NCBI GenBank assembly: GCA_020740775.1
Contig: JAHEWK010000004.1
Location: 1,302,001-1,366,000, forward strand
Direction: 5' to 3'
DNA: 64,000 bases
DNA from: Ilyonectria destructans
Lineage: Eukaryota; Ascomycota; Sordariomycetes; Hypocreales; Nectriaceae
Shown: in pieces, positions 32,623-45,558 of the stretch
Position numbering within the stretch: position 1 is the stretch's first letter
Layout: every line of letters starts with the position of its first letter
Program-made: the position numbers and the translations under genes
Notes under the pieces: model-generated
Seen by the model: the letters and a program-made list of their open reading frames with translations, nothing else
Told to the model about the DNA's origin: nothing
The model's database searches: none

Positions 32623-35600
32623 GGCTACAAAGGAGTCGGATCGGAAGTGGTGAAGAGAAGGAGGCCCTGGGGCATCAACACGAAGAGAATTTCATGAGCT
32701 GGGCAAGCCAGTTGCTAAATAAAAGAGTGAGAGGGGAAAATACCGATCATGGGCATCGACAGGAGAAGCAAAGGTGAACAAGAGGCATCATGGCTGAATC
32801 AGTCAAAGGTTGAGAGAGCTCGTTAGAACCGACCAAACACACGGCTGCGGGGGCCACAGCGGAATAATATCACAGGAGAGAGCACACGTTGGGTGGGATG
32901 GATACTTTCAGGCCTGAGCCGCCAGGGCTGACTGGGCTAGGCCCGAGGATATGGTACAAGTCATGATAAGTCGAGTGTGTGCATGGCTGGATCTGCGAGA
33001 CAAGAATAGACTGGACCGGGCTGAGTGTGTCGATGACCCACGCATGCAAGGCACTCGCCTAGCTTCCGCTCTCTGGACCGTCCAGAGCAAGCTGTGTTCC
33101 CCCACATGGCCAGCTGGAGAACGGGATACCGGGGTGTACTGTACCCTGACGGAACAGGCCTTGTCGTCTCAGAGAGAGAGAGAGCCGAGATGCGACGGAG
33201 GTCGGGAAGCAGGGGTGGGAAACGAGCATGAGAGCAAACAGACGATCCAGTCGAGTTAGTGGCGAGTTGGTGGGTGACAGATTATGGCAGAAGAGGTGAG
33301 GCGCTCGCTGACAGTCACAGCCGTAGTGGTGGTGGCCCAGCGGCTAACTGAGAGCGTCTGGTTGGCTTGTTGGTTGGTGGTGGTGATGGCACTTGAGGGG
33401 TTGGATCAGAACAATGATTTAGTGAACGGGTGAATGAGACTGAGAGTGGGGAGAGCATCAACCTAAGGCAAGAAAAGCAAAAAGTGCAACTGCGAGCCAA
33501 CCGGCAGTGACTGGCAGGTCCAAGAACAGGAAGGAAAGTGGAAGCAGGCTGACATGCTGACATGCTGGGAAGGTGCCAAGTAACGTCGTACACCAGCAAA
33601 GAAACAAGAGAGAGCCTCCAATGTTTGTTCCTCCAGCACGGCATTTCCCCATCTCCAACCTTCAATCTGCAACCCACCCCCGCCAACAAGCCAGCCAATG
33701 TCAGCCAAAGTCCTTCAAAAACGACCGGAAAAAAATCCCTCCATCACTGCGCTACATCCTGCAGCGAGCCGCGCCACGTCCAATCCTTCCACAGCCGCTG
33801 CCGCTAGACGGAGGGGGGCCGAGCAGGGCCTCAACACCGCCACTTGCACCACCATTCCGAACACAGCCTCCTTCGCTACTGTGTGCAAATCCTCACTTAC
33901 GTAGTAAGCAATCCACAGCCATTTCGCCTAAAAGCCCACCGCCAAAAACCCAACACGGAACCAAAAAGTGCACTAATCCCGAGCGTCAGAACGCTTGGCC
34001 AGTGCCCTTACCCCCTGGGACCGAGCCGGACGTCGTCACCACTCCGAAGCTCCATCCGAGGCGTGTTTCACTCACATAGCTGGATGACAACTCGATATTC
34101 GTGAAGCCACACAGACGCCATGATCTGCTGGACAGCTTTTCCCGCGTCGGATTGGTTACATGGACCTTCGGGCTGAAGCTGTTGTTTGCACATGCAGAGG
34201 GAGCCTAAGCCTCATGCAGGCAAGCACAGGCACAAGCACAAGCGCACATCTACCATGTAAGCACACGGCACACGGCAAACAGACACCCGTCTACCATGGC
34301 GATCTCCGCATCCCGCCCGTGCTTGTGGCGTCAAGATGGCCTCTGTTGGTGCTACAATGGGCAACGAGAACTATACTAGAACGGTGGTAAGTGAGAGGCG
34401 TTGTCATGAAAGCGAACACCGATGACATAGAGAGCCGCCCCATCATGTGTCTATCTTGCAACTTTTGATTAGCCTTGCAAGGCGGCTACCCAAACACCGG
34501 GACGATCAAGAGACCAACACACTAAAGCACCCCTACGATGGTGTTGCAAGAACAAACACCATTTTCCATCACGAGTTCAGCCAGTAACCCACCGCAGTGT
34601 CGTCACCGCCCTATGAGGTGATGCTAAAACTCCCACTAGAACCCTAAACGGGTCTCAGCTATTGAAACATCGTGTGCGTGAATGGAACAAGGGATTCGGG
34701 TTTAAAACATGATCGGCGCAGGCTCTTGGCACTGCCTGCCATCACCTAATATCGTATCTACAGCCTGCAAGGATCAAGTACTGTGTGTATTTGTGGCATC
34801 GCTACAATACTTACTAGAGTCTAGACTCTTGAATTCTTAGCAAAATAGACAACGAATGAAGTACGAACACTCCCCTAAAGGTTGGGTAGTATGCTAGCTT
34901 TTATCATGCAAGTATTATTGCATTCTCAACTGTTCTAACAAAGGGGAGGTTAGTGGCGAGGGAACCGCTAAGAGCCAGCATACTTGAATCTTGTAGCCGT
35001 ATCTCCCAGCTTTAGTAGCAAGACATATGCGCTCGCCGCCTCCGATGACCACCCTTTGAACCTCATGCTTGAGCCCAGAGGGCTAGGCCGTGGCTTCGAG
35101 GTCAGCGTCACTCTTATGATACACTCAAATTTCTGCATCCTGACCTGGCTTCCGTTCTCATGGGCACCGCCGTCTTATTCCACGGAGCCTCCTCTGAGGC
35201 CAGAGCCATACAGAGCCATCCGATCGATCTATCAAATCCGTGAGCGCCCAGAGCATCCTACAACCCTGACGACAAGATTGAAACCATTACGTATCCCATC
35301 AAATTCTGATTAATGGTCACAGTCTGTCACAGAGACAATATATTGATCAGTGAATGAATGGGGTATCATGAACTATCTTTTGTTAAGATGAGCTGCGTGA
35401 ATCATGTCCTGTCCCAGTATATCGCCCAATCCCGTGAGGAATGAAGTCTCCGTCCCGTGTGCTACTATTCTCGTTTGTTTTTGTCCCACCATTCGCCCTG
35501 CCGCCTCATTTCCCATCTCCTTAGTTACCAGTCCTGCCACAAAGCCGGAAGCACGTAGGTCCCGGTATTCATTTCCCTCTCAGTAGAAAGATTCAAATTC

Positions 35601-35656
35601 TCATCCTCGTGTCTCATTCTCTCCCGTGTTGAACGGTCGCTTTGGACCCTTGATTC
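32623..35656. other. 3.0-kb gene-free region
   Basis: Lies between the MFS start and the phosphatidylserine synthase 3' end, both minus strand. The left part should be the MFS promoter and leader, with a (GA)n tract near 33169-33183. From about 34400 to 35640 it is more A/T-rich. I see several short open frames but no recognisable protein. Confidence 0.5.
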
Positions 35657-36600
35657 TCAAGGCTTCGGTATGTGGATGGTCTTGCTAGTCATGAGGCAGC
35701 CGTGAATGACGAACAGGACGACCACAGGGTGGAACTCGAGGGCAGTGCCCTGGAGCCAAACACCCAGGGGCAAGTCTTCGAGGATCCAGCGCTGGGAGAC
35801 CCAGTAGGCCATGATGGCGTCCATGCCCAGCGAGGTTGGGATGGGCGTGCCCTCAAAGTATTGGCTCTTGCCCGAGGCATCCTTGGGCAAAGCGGCGACG
35901 GTGACGTTGAAGCGAGCGAGACGGGTGAGACCGCAGAGAACGAAGAAGGTAAGGGCGACAGTATCGGCGGTGGAGCGAAATCCAATGGTGAAGGCAACCA
36001 TGGCGGGGGCGACACCGAAGGATATCTACGTCATAGACATATGTTAGCGACTGGATGCAAAAAAATTCGACCCCAATTCACCAGTAGAACAATCGTACCA
36101 AGTCTGCGAGGGAATCCAATTCCTGGCCCATGAGGCTGCTCTTCTTCCTCCATCGCGCTACCTTTCCGTCGAGAAAGTCGAAGAATAGTCCAAAGGGCAG
36201 GAAGGCCAGGGCGAGGTACACTTTGTCCAACGAGCTGGGGTCGCCAAGACAGTATCGCAGGGACGTGAAGATAGACATGACACCGCAAAAGCCTAAACCA
36301 TATCATGTTAGCTCTCTGGCCAAATCAATTCCATTTGCGACTCTCCGGGGAAGGCATACCGTTCATTAGGGTGATGGAGTCTGCGAGGTGCAAGGCCCGG
36401 ATGAGGGAAAAGTGTCCAACATCTGACGACAGCAGAGTCTTCTGCTTGTCAATGGCTATAATTCGGCTTGTCAGCTACACGGAGAATCCCAGGCACATAT
36501 AGCGTCGCTCTGCGGACGCACATGCGCAAGCATGCTTCTCTCGCGACTCACCAGGGTTAGAGGACGAAAAGTCCTTGGGGAGGTTTCCGTTGGAACCCAT
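35657..36600 (-). CDS. cho1: CDP-diacylglycerol-serine O-phosphatidyltransferase (phosphatidylserine synthase)
   Basis: Joins CDP-diacylglycerol and serine to make phosphatidylserine in the ER membrane. Exons 36600-36552, 36455-36360, 36292-36099 and 36025-35657 (introns 96, 67, 73 bp) give 235 residues. The complete CDP-alcohol phosphotransferase motif D-G-x2-A-R-x8-G-x3-D-x3-D is present: Asp90, Gly91, Ala94, Arg95, Gly104, Asp108, Asp112, with Asp112 the expected base. [17 protein letters not shown] spans the third intron, which uses donor GTACGA; a nearby GTGAAT would create a stop. Several membrane helices follow. Exon 1 codes the soluble start [16 protein letters not shown]. It is somewhat shorter than many fungal homologues. 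Confidence 0.92.
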
Positions 36601-37941
36601 AGTGCTGCTTCGTCTCGACATGACTTGGCCAGGCGCGCGCGAAGATGTGCAGGAGTGAAAGGGAAGGAAGAGAAGAAGGTCACAGATGGGGCGACGAGGA
36701 GCTCAACACTTTCGGTAGCGGGGAGATGACGTCCGGCTCGGACTGTCGGCGGTCGGTGCCAAGGCGAACTCTTCCAAGGATGCAGCGACGTCGTGGCCGT
36801 CAGCAAGAGAGGGAGATGGAGAAGATCTTGTGCAGAAGGGAAATGCGCGACGGATTCGCGAGAGTAGGTACAGCGAGCAACCCAACAAAACAAGGCGGAG
36901 CAAGACGCAGGAGCAGGCAGGTCGCAGTTGCGGTTGGCGGTTGGTTTCGGAAACGGGGACGTGCAACAAGCAACTCTTACCTTCCTCGGGACACATGCCG
37001 TCATCGTGTGCGCGCGCTACGCCGGGACTTGCTTAGCGTTGTGAGGTCTTGCACGTGATGGCTGCGCATTTGCCGTTATGACTGGCATGTGGCTGAGGCG
37101 GCTGGCGCGTGTGGCCCATCCGCGTGGTGACGAGCTGGTGGCATGGGATTGGGGCAGGGTGACCGTTTCGCATGATCTAACTAGGTAAGTTAGCTGTCGA
37201 AACCGATGCCGAATACGACAATAGTTCGCTGGAACAAACTCTACGACTCCTAGGATGCACATGTCTGCTCACCGCCCACGAGCATGGCAGTAGTTCGTTG
37301 GTCAGTTTAAGATGCTTTCATTTCATCAAAAACACCACCGCGTAGAGTGCCGTAGTCATTTGTACAGGTGGTGGGGGATGAAGATGGAAAAATGGAGAGT
37401 CTTGTAGACTTCACAGCTAGACGTCACCAGTTGAAATCCCCATTTCTCTTCCATTGACGGATAATTCCATATATACATCACCGTCTGCCATAGGTATGTA
37501 TCTGCCTATGTCCGTCCAATGCCCTGTCCTGTCCTGCCGTACCTTCGCTATTGCGTTGCGTGATAATCGACAACATAAGTTGACTTCCCAAACTCCACCA
37601 GCCCAATGTCCAGAGAGCCCTAGTGGGGAAAACGTATTACCGTCAGGGAGAAACCCAAAAACAGAAGAAGAAAAAATCTCCCTCCTAGTTCATGATGAAC
37701 GGATGCCCTCAAAGATGCACGCGACATGATTACCGCCGCTTCATGACCAAAAAAAAAAAAAAAAAAAAAAACAAGACGTTTGCTGCAAGCAATGGTTGGT
37801 TCACCAACTTCTTCTCTATGCGGTAGTCTCTCCATGCGTATTTTTCGTGTCGACGCCCAATTACTATCCACCCAGTTTTCCTGGTGTCCATGTCTATGTT
37901 TTGCTGCAGTGTGTTTAACAGAGGACTGTTCCTTGTCCTCT
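36601..37941. promoter_or_regulatory. upstream region of phosphatidylserine synthase
   Basis: About 1.3 kb between two minus-strand genes. The side near 36601 is the synthase promoter. The side near 37941 is the metallopeptidase 3' flank and contains a 23-bp poly-A tract. No gene is supported. Confidence 0.5.
37749..37771. repeat. A23 homopolymer
   Basis: Twenty-three consecutive A on the plus strand. It reads as poly-T in the 3' flank of the minus-strand metallopeptidase gene. Length may be a sequencing or slippage variable. Confidence 0.95.
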
Positions 37942-40549
37942 TTATCGCGATATGAGAACCGAAAAGCCATCAAGCCAAGGGCCACAGGAGCCTGACACAC
38001 CACAAATGGTGTATCCTCGAGGGGGTATCAAAGTATGCCTACTTCACCGTTAGTCTAGCCCCAACCACCAGGTAGAGGGGGCAACTCACGCTTCTCCTCC
38101 ATGTGCATTCCCAAACAGCGGCGACTTGCGACCCAGGCTCGTCAAGATTTGCACCCCATCGATCCAGAAACCAGACCGCACAAGGAAACCACTAATATAC
38201 TCGCCACGACGGACATCTAGATAAAGCGTGTTAGCCATGGGGACTCATTCCATCCACAAGTTAGAAAAATACTCACCGAATTCAAAGACGTCACTGTTAC
38301 CGCCCCGCTTTCCAAACAGTTGTGTCGACTCATCATCATATACAAACTCCAATCCATCAACGGCCGATCCGTGGTGTACAGTGACTCGAGACAGGACCCG
38401 GTCCTGCTTCTCGGCGCTGGTGAAGATTGTCTCGACTGTAGCGCTGCCATCCATTTGGGAACTGCCCAGTTTCTTGCACCGGAATGCCGCCTTTCCGTTC
38501 GACAGCTTCACAGACGATTGCTTGGAAGCAAATTTCTTGAAGTCGTCAATGTCTAGCGATCCACCTGCGTGTGACTTTATGGAGATCCGAATGCGACCCT
38601 TTTTGTTGTTCTCAGTCAATCTAGCACGTAGTTCCTGCTCGTTGAGCGTAATTTGTCGCGGCGGAGGCCCTTGTTCATGTTGATACTCAATCCAAGAGTG
38701 GCAAACTTCGTCGCCCTCCGCAAAGATCTCAACAAACGAGATGCCTGTGGCCGCCATAATAAGAACGTTGCCTCCTTCGACCGGGAACGCTTGGACACTA
38801 CCGTCAGAGTTCAATGGAGGGTCGTTCGGGAGTCGGAATGCTGGGTGAGCTCGGAAGCGCAGGCAGTCCAGTCGGTGCCAGCCACACTCATCTCCTTGCA
38901 GAGCCAGGCCACCCTTGGACTTGGTCCGCGTAGAGTACGCCTCACGGGCGACAAAGGTCCGGTTGAGGACCACATAGTCTCGCAGCATGACACCGCTCTC
39001 CTGGTGAGGGCATCCAAACAAATGGCCTGTCTCGTGTAGATGTGCGCCAATGCCAATATTGGCGGCTTCCCACGAGCTGCCGGCCTCATTACAGTCGTTT
39101 GCGACGTGCTTGGTGTCCGTCGGGGTGCAGTCCGTGAAAGCTGGTACCACCTCCTCGAAGCTGGTCGGATAGCTTTGCAGGCAGTGAGAGCCGAAGATGG
39201 CCAGTTGCAGGTTATTGTCACCGCCACCCAGGGCGGCATGGCCCGTCACTGTTTGAGCAGCCCTGTTCCAGTGAGCGTCCAGAAGAAGGAGCGAGACGTA
39301 GAGCTTTTGGCCAGGTAGCGGGTCGAAATAGTTCTTGACCGCGGTAGAGGCGATTCCAAAGAGCGCGTCCCGTTCGGTAGCCTTTTCGTTCTGCTGGGCC
39401 TTGTTCATATCTCGAAGCTCAGCGACCGTCTTGTCGCAACGAATGATATGTATTCTGGCCTCGGACCGCATCGTGCCATTTTCCCAATCGCGGTAGTTGG
39501 CGGAGCCCGTCGTCCACTCTTCCTCGAACCGGAATGCCCGTCGCCCAAGTTTATTCCGCCACATCTGCTCGGACGTAAACGCCTGCCACAGGTATGCTGC
39601 CATTCGAAACTTTTTCACGGCTGTCTCCAACCCATTACCTTCCCTCTCGGCGCGCGCGGGCAGAGCATCGAACGTCTCAGACGAGTCCTTGGCGAGGAGA
39701 ATAGCGAGTTGCAATGGCGGGGCATTCATGGTCGGGAGCATGTGAACTGTCATGTAAGAGGCGTGGATCGGGTTGGAACTGCCACTGTTGGGGAGTTTAG
39801 GGCTGGAGAACTCGAATCGGAGCTTATTGGGACCGGGCTGGAGGTAGACGAGCGCTTTGAAGTGGGAGCTGCAGACGGGCCAGCTGATCGGCGGAAAGTT
39901 GTCGTCGAGTCTAGAGACCGTCACCGTTCCGTCGAGAGTTTGCTGGGCGGGGTCGGCAATGGTTCCATACACAAGGAGAACCTTTTGATACACCTAGGAG
40001 GTATTAGCATATGTCGTCAAATCAACGGCCGTGGAGCCAAGGGGCTTGGCTGCAGCATCTTGTGCTACCAGTGAGAGCTGCTGGGAAGGGATGGCGCATT
40101 GACGGCGCTGCAGCTCCAATTGGAGGTGGCGTCGCTGAAGAAGAAAGTCGATGACATACCCACACATTCTCCGAGATGTTGGTCAACTTCGGAGCATATG
40201 GCGACACAGGGAGGTTCTGTTTGCCGTTTACGGAGGGTGCACCCAGGCCCGACATGCCCGACACGCTAAATCGGTTGGAACCAGATGACGAGAGCGGCGG
40301 TCGCGCTTGAAGATTCTGCGAGCTGTGACGTTGGGGCGACGATTGGCGAAAGTGCTGCTGATCCTTCACCTGGAGGTGGAGTGCTGGATCAGATTGGTGG
40401 GCGATGGAGGGCGGCGTGACGGAACCGCTCGAGGGCGTTGTTCCCTGGCTGCCGGCGCCATCGCTTGAAGTATCCGTGGAGCGTTCGGTTCGAAAGCTGG
40501 CCTTTGACCGACGGCGGAGGTCCTTGAAGTTAAGAAAGGACGGAGCCAT
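37942..40549 (-). CDS. metzincin-type zinc metallopeptidase with jacalin-like domain (YIL108W family)
   Basis: Member of the fungal putative metallopeptidase family typified by yeast YIL108W; substrate unknown, no signal peptide seen. Exons 40549-40160, 39993-38277, 38216-38090 and 38038-37942 (introns 166, 60, 51 bp) give 776 residues. The N-terminus (MAPSFLNFKDLRRRSKASF) is basic and then Ser-rich. The zinc site is a full metzincin pattern H-E-x-x-H-x-x-G-x-x-H, read as HETGHLFGCPH at about residues 450-460, followed by SGVMLRDY, whose Met may be the Met-turn. The C-terminal part (about 630-776) looks like a jacalin-type beta-prism: VRRGEYISGFLVRSGFWIDG, then LIPPRGYTICGVSGSCGPWL and DGFSVLISR at the stop. 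The first intron is the longest in the gene. I chose the ATG at 40549 over an upstream in-frame ATG at 40864 for its fit to the family start. Confidence 0.9.
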
Positions 40550-43500
40550 GGCCGGCCGCGACTGCGAGCTGTCGTCGTCGAAGGTGACCTGCGAAAGGCG
40601 TTTCGTGGGGTCGAAGAGGACGTCGTCGAAGGCGAGGCTGTTGTCCGTTCCAGTAGAGGAAGATGAAGAAATAAAACAAACGACCAGATTTGGGAATAAC
40701 AGTCTTGTCTCGAGGCGTAGTCGACAGGTGGTGTGCGAGGTGGTATGCCTTGCCTCGAACCGGGGGGTGCGGCTGTGGGGTGAGACTTGGGGTACGTTTG
40801 GAAAGCGAGCGTCAGGATGAGGAAGGAGCTTGTCAAGGCTAGTGGCAGTTGCTGCGCCTGTCAATGGGAGGACAAGTCACAGAATTGGCAAGACCGAAAG
40901 GAGAATGAAGAAAAGAAGGAAGGGGAGAAGGGCCAAGAAGACCACGCCCGCGATGCGATGGCCTTGGAAAGATTGGAGTGACCGTAGCCTGTTTCTCTGC
41001 AGCCCCCCTGGATGGATGTGGATGACGGGATGACGGGATAATGGTGGACGACAAGACGCAGACAAGTTGGAACACGGCGAAGGAAGGCCGACCGGGCCAA
41101 CCAGACCAGGGCAGCTGGGTCTTGGTGCTGGGATGCGCTGCTAGGGTGGCCAAGGTACTGTACATGCTGCAGATGCAGTGCAGACCAAGGTTGCGCTACG
41201 ACGGGAGAACTGGAGACTGAGGGTGGAGCGGGACTTTGAGGGTGGAGGCCGCTGGAGGCCACTGGAGGCTCTTCGATGGGGTGGGTGTGTGGAGCGCCGA
41301 ACGGTACTGCGTAATTACTCCAGCGTTGAACACAGAGCTAGGGAGCAACCATCGATCGCCAGGAGCTGAATCGCAGATGCACTACTCCGGAGCACAGCGC
41401 ACGTGTGTTATCCAGGCACCCATTGTACATGCCTCCTCGGCTCTGCCATGTACGGACCTCGTAGACAAAACACTGGAGGAGATACCATGGGGATGCATCT
41501 GTCCATCGATCAACTCCCCGTACATTGACGTCGTAGATTGTGACGCACAGAACCCAGTCGTGATGCGTAGGTAGACAACAGGTAGAAAATTGGTGGGTTA
41601 CAGTGGAGAGGGCGCAGGCCACCAACCACAACCAGCGGCCACGACTCGACTGCGTAGTTAAAACATAAAACCCTGTGTAGTTATCTACGTAGTATCGCCC
41701 AGCTACTTAACAAATGGCCGCCCGGTACTCCGTACAGCTGTGGATGGATCTTCCATGCCATGGCAGAGACCCAAAGGCTAGGCTCTAGGTCGGCGAATTT
41801 ATGGGCGGGGACCGCGGAATCCTTGGACATTCAATTGATGACGTCGCCCCGTTGCAGCGGGACTGGTGCGTCCTCCCACGAAATTGCGTTGGAGACACAA
41901 GTCTCTGTCGCTGTCTCCCTGCTTGATCCAGGGATTCCGAGGGAGAAGCAACGAAGATAAGAATCTTGTTGGGCATCCGTGGGCGGTACGACGGGTGGGT
42001 GGAGGAAGCGCCTGTCGGACCGTTGGATCATGTATCCTGTTTCAGAAAGAGGTCTGTTGTTTTATTCAAGACGGATCATCCAAGAGTGAGATCCACGGGG
42101 ACGTCGTTGAGGATCGAGGAGAGTGCTATATTTGCCAGCACCCCTTTATATCTCCCTTTTTATGCCAGTCGTGCAAAGGAGCCGCAAGGAGCCACGGCGT
42201 AATTAGTGCAGAGACGGAGGCCAACGCAAGTACAACCTACCATAGTACCAACTTCTCCCAATTCCATCCAGATGTGTCAAACCCCCCCAGCTGGTACTGT
42301 ACTTGCTGTCATCGCCTGGGCCCGTGTCCGTCCCCTCTATCTCGACAGTGGCGTAGGGTCTAGAAGCAGGCGGGCTGGCGGAGTGGCTGGTGGGCTTGCA
42401 ACGAACAGCCGTGCTAGTGGGTTGATAGATCAACAAGCTGCAGCACCAGCCGAAGCTGCTTCCGAGCTACAGCATGTTTCGCATGATACGAACTGAGGTG
42501 TTGGTGCTATGTATGGACACGTATTTTCGTTGTATGGAGGGGATCTCTGGCGGCATGTTCACTGCGGGTTGGATGATCGTGGGGTCGGATGGACTTACGG
42601 ATAGCTGATGTAGGCTGACGACGCCTTCGCGCATGTCGATATTTTTGGTCCTGCTTCAGCTCTCTATTATTCTATTATGGGAAGTTTTTGCCCGAGAGCT
42701 GACAAGGGCGGGGTTGAGCAAAGAGAGTTCAATACATCGGATTCTCGGCACTTTATTCACGATCCTACTCTGTCATTCATTTCAGACACAGTACTTCTCG
42801 CAAAGTTCCGTCTTTTGTTTGTCTGTTTCGCAACGCACTGTGTCAGGTGTATCATCGAGATGCTTATTCCATGCTTGCGATTGCTCCACCCACATGTCAC
42901 CTGGGTCCACGCCCATGCCCACTTCCCGAGCGGTGATATCACGAGGGAGGCAAATCAATGAGCGGCTAAGTAAGAGCCGACATCTCCCTATTTTTCATTG
43001 ACAGCGCCGGAGCTCTGTACAGTATCTCCGGCGTCTATCTCTGACTGCTCCCTCGAGGCGCTTCTTATCTTTGACCCAGCATATCCTACCATTGACGCCG
43101 CGATGTGGTCTGCGATTGACACCATAAGCCAGGGGGGAGGATGCGCAGTATAAGCGAGGAGTCGTCATCAGCGGCCAACACCGCTGCAAGCATGGTTGAT
43201 GGATGGAGCAACACGAGCTTCCTCGGTCGTGTTCGCGGGCCAAAGTGACATATTCGTACACCCGCTGGCTGATCTCCCACTCCCGCCCGTGCCTTTGACC
43301 TCTTCCTTGCGACACCTTCGTCTCCATAATTCCCCTCCTTTGTCTTCGTTCCCGGCTCCCCGTCCGGCAATGGAAGGAGTAGTAACTTTACCCGCTCTAC
43401 CGAGTATTTCCTTGGTTTCTCCATCCTATATGCCAACGATAAAAGTTACAATAAGGCGCACGTACATCGTGTGCTTAGGAGTAGAGTTTGCGGGTGACGA

Positions 43501-45558
43501 TGGGCTCCCCAGGTTTTTATCAATTGGTAATTACTGCTATTGCGATGATCTGGATATCTAAGATCCATGATCCGCACCAGACTACGAATTCAGCACGCGC
43601 TCCCGCCTGGCGATGATATGCCTGCGAGCAGCAGTCGTCCAACAAACACCGTCTGCAACTTCTGCGTAGGAGAGAACGGCGAAAAAATGAGCTCTCTTCA
43701 TTTTGATTGTTGGCCCTTTCAGATAAGCACCATCTCAAGCCGGAGACAGCCCAGATCTCAGCGACGGCTACTTTAGCCCCTTTAAGATCGGTTGCCATTG
43801 ACGAGTTCCCATATCAATAGATCTGGTTAATTGGTGTGACCAAGGCAACGTCCAAGCTCCAAGAACCGGCTCTTTCAAGTGTCGCCCCCTGTTTGGTAAA
43901 GACTGAGCCCAATCTGGCGGTCATGCCGAACCTTGGGCAGTGTCGGGTTATAGCGCCGTCTTGCTAGGTAGACATGAGGAGAAATCAAGGCAGAGCTGAC
44001 CATCGCCAACATGGATTGTCAATTTCGGGTACTCAGAGGGGGGGGTGATGGCAGGGACAGTTTGCCGTGGCTGGCTGAGTGAACTGGTGGAGAAGGGAAA
44101 GGGGGATGCTGGATATCAAGCTGCAGCCTCAATCAAGTCCATCCAATTGCCACGGTATGATGGATGACAGTGGCCGATTGGCGTGCCTTGCAACGTGGCC
44201 ACGGATGGAGCCAGCACATCATCTGGTTCGTGAGCGGAACGATCATCACCAAGAAGATGGGCTAGATTGCCCTTTTAGGGAAGAGAAGAGGGACAATGGG
44301 GACAGGGGCAGCCGAGTCGATCGATCTCTAGGTCGACGATTGGGCCTGGAGGATCTATTGCTTGCCTGCAGTTCAGCCCACGATCAGCCAGCCAAGAGAG
44401 ACGAACAAAGACAGGTCCCCTGAATAGGTAGCCAACCAACAAAGAACCAAAAAGCAGTGGAGGCTCGTAATCAATCAGCCGAAAGAGGGAACAAAGAGCA
44501 GGCCGAGTGCCCTCGGGTCCAAGCTGAATTGAACTCGGCTGGCGCTGGGCCAACGACAGCGGCGGGACGAGGGAATCTACTGGACTCGCAAGGGGGGCTC
44601 GGCGTGAGGAAGCTGAAGCGTTAGTGGTTGAAACGCCCTCTAGCCCTGTAAGCTGGGACGTTCGGCTAGGGCCCTGTAAGAGGCCTACGACACACGGAGT
44701 ATAGCCCTGGAAGCCCCCTGTCGATTGTGCAGTCGTCGTCCAAGCAGCACCCGCAACTCGTCATGCTTGGGCGGCGTGTGAATGAGCGCCTCAGGGCCCT
44801 TCCCCTCAAGTGGCGGCGGCGGCGCGGCCCACCCCTGTGCCCTACGCTGCTGGGCCGTGTGTTGCGTTGCCGGTCCAAAGTGCGTGCATGAGTGGGCGAC
44901 GTGGTGTCACTTGTGCTGGGCTGCTTGGCTTGTGTGCTCTGCTCACTTTTAATCTGGGGGCCCGTTTCCAGAGGAATGCGACCAATTTCGTCTCTCGGCT
45001 CTGGGGCGCAACACTGCAACAGCCAGTCAATTTAGGACCCCCAAGGCTGAACTGCCACTACTACCTTACTTGCTGAGCTCTCCGTTACCCGGGCGCAAAG
45101 ACCCCAAGCAAGAAGAAAAAATCCACTCTGTTCACTTTTGCACGCACGCACACTCACTCTCCTTCGGTTCACTCAACAACCACGGCAACCGTCTCTCCCG
45201 CCATCGTCGTCCTCGTCCTCTGCCCCCTTTCCGGTCCCTCTCCCGAAACAAGCTACACAGCTACGCACGCAGCAAAAGCTTCTTTCCGTTCTTCCCTGCA
45301 CCTGGCCAACGTACCGCCTTACGCCGCTTGCCTTGTTCCATCCCTCGGGGCCGCTTACACCCAAACGCCCCTCAGTCCGTCGCTCCTCCAACTCTCCTTC
45401 CCACTTTAGTCTCGGCGCTCACATCGAAAACCTTCTTCACACACCACCTCCGCCTCAACCGGCATCCACTCTGCAACCACCGTCCTAAAACCCTCCTTCG
45501 ACAATCGATCACATAAGAAACAAGACACCCAAAGAGAAACCAGAAAAAGAGTTTATCC
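40550..45558. promoter_or_regulatory. 5.0-kb divergent gene-free region
   Basis: Lies between the metallopeptidase start (minus) and the Whi5/Nrm1-like start (plus). I looked for conserved proteins in all frames and found none that I can support. Features seen: CTACGTAG at 41685-41692, TACTCCGTAC near 41726, ACGGAGTAT near 44694, and from about 45064 a C/T-rich leader without any ATG up to 45559. A 122-codon frame at 42633-43001 begins with a hydrophobic stretch (LVLLQLSIILLWEVFA) but lacks other support. Confidence 0.5.

Noticed and set aside
36026..36098. GTGAAT donor for the third phosphatidylserine synthase intron
   Set aside because: It would create a TGA at the junction; the upstream GTACGA donor gives the conserved SLADLISFGVAP join.
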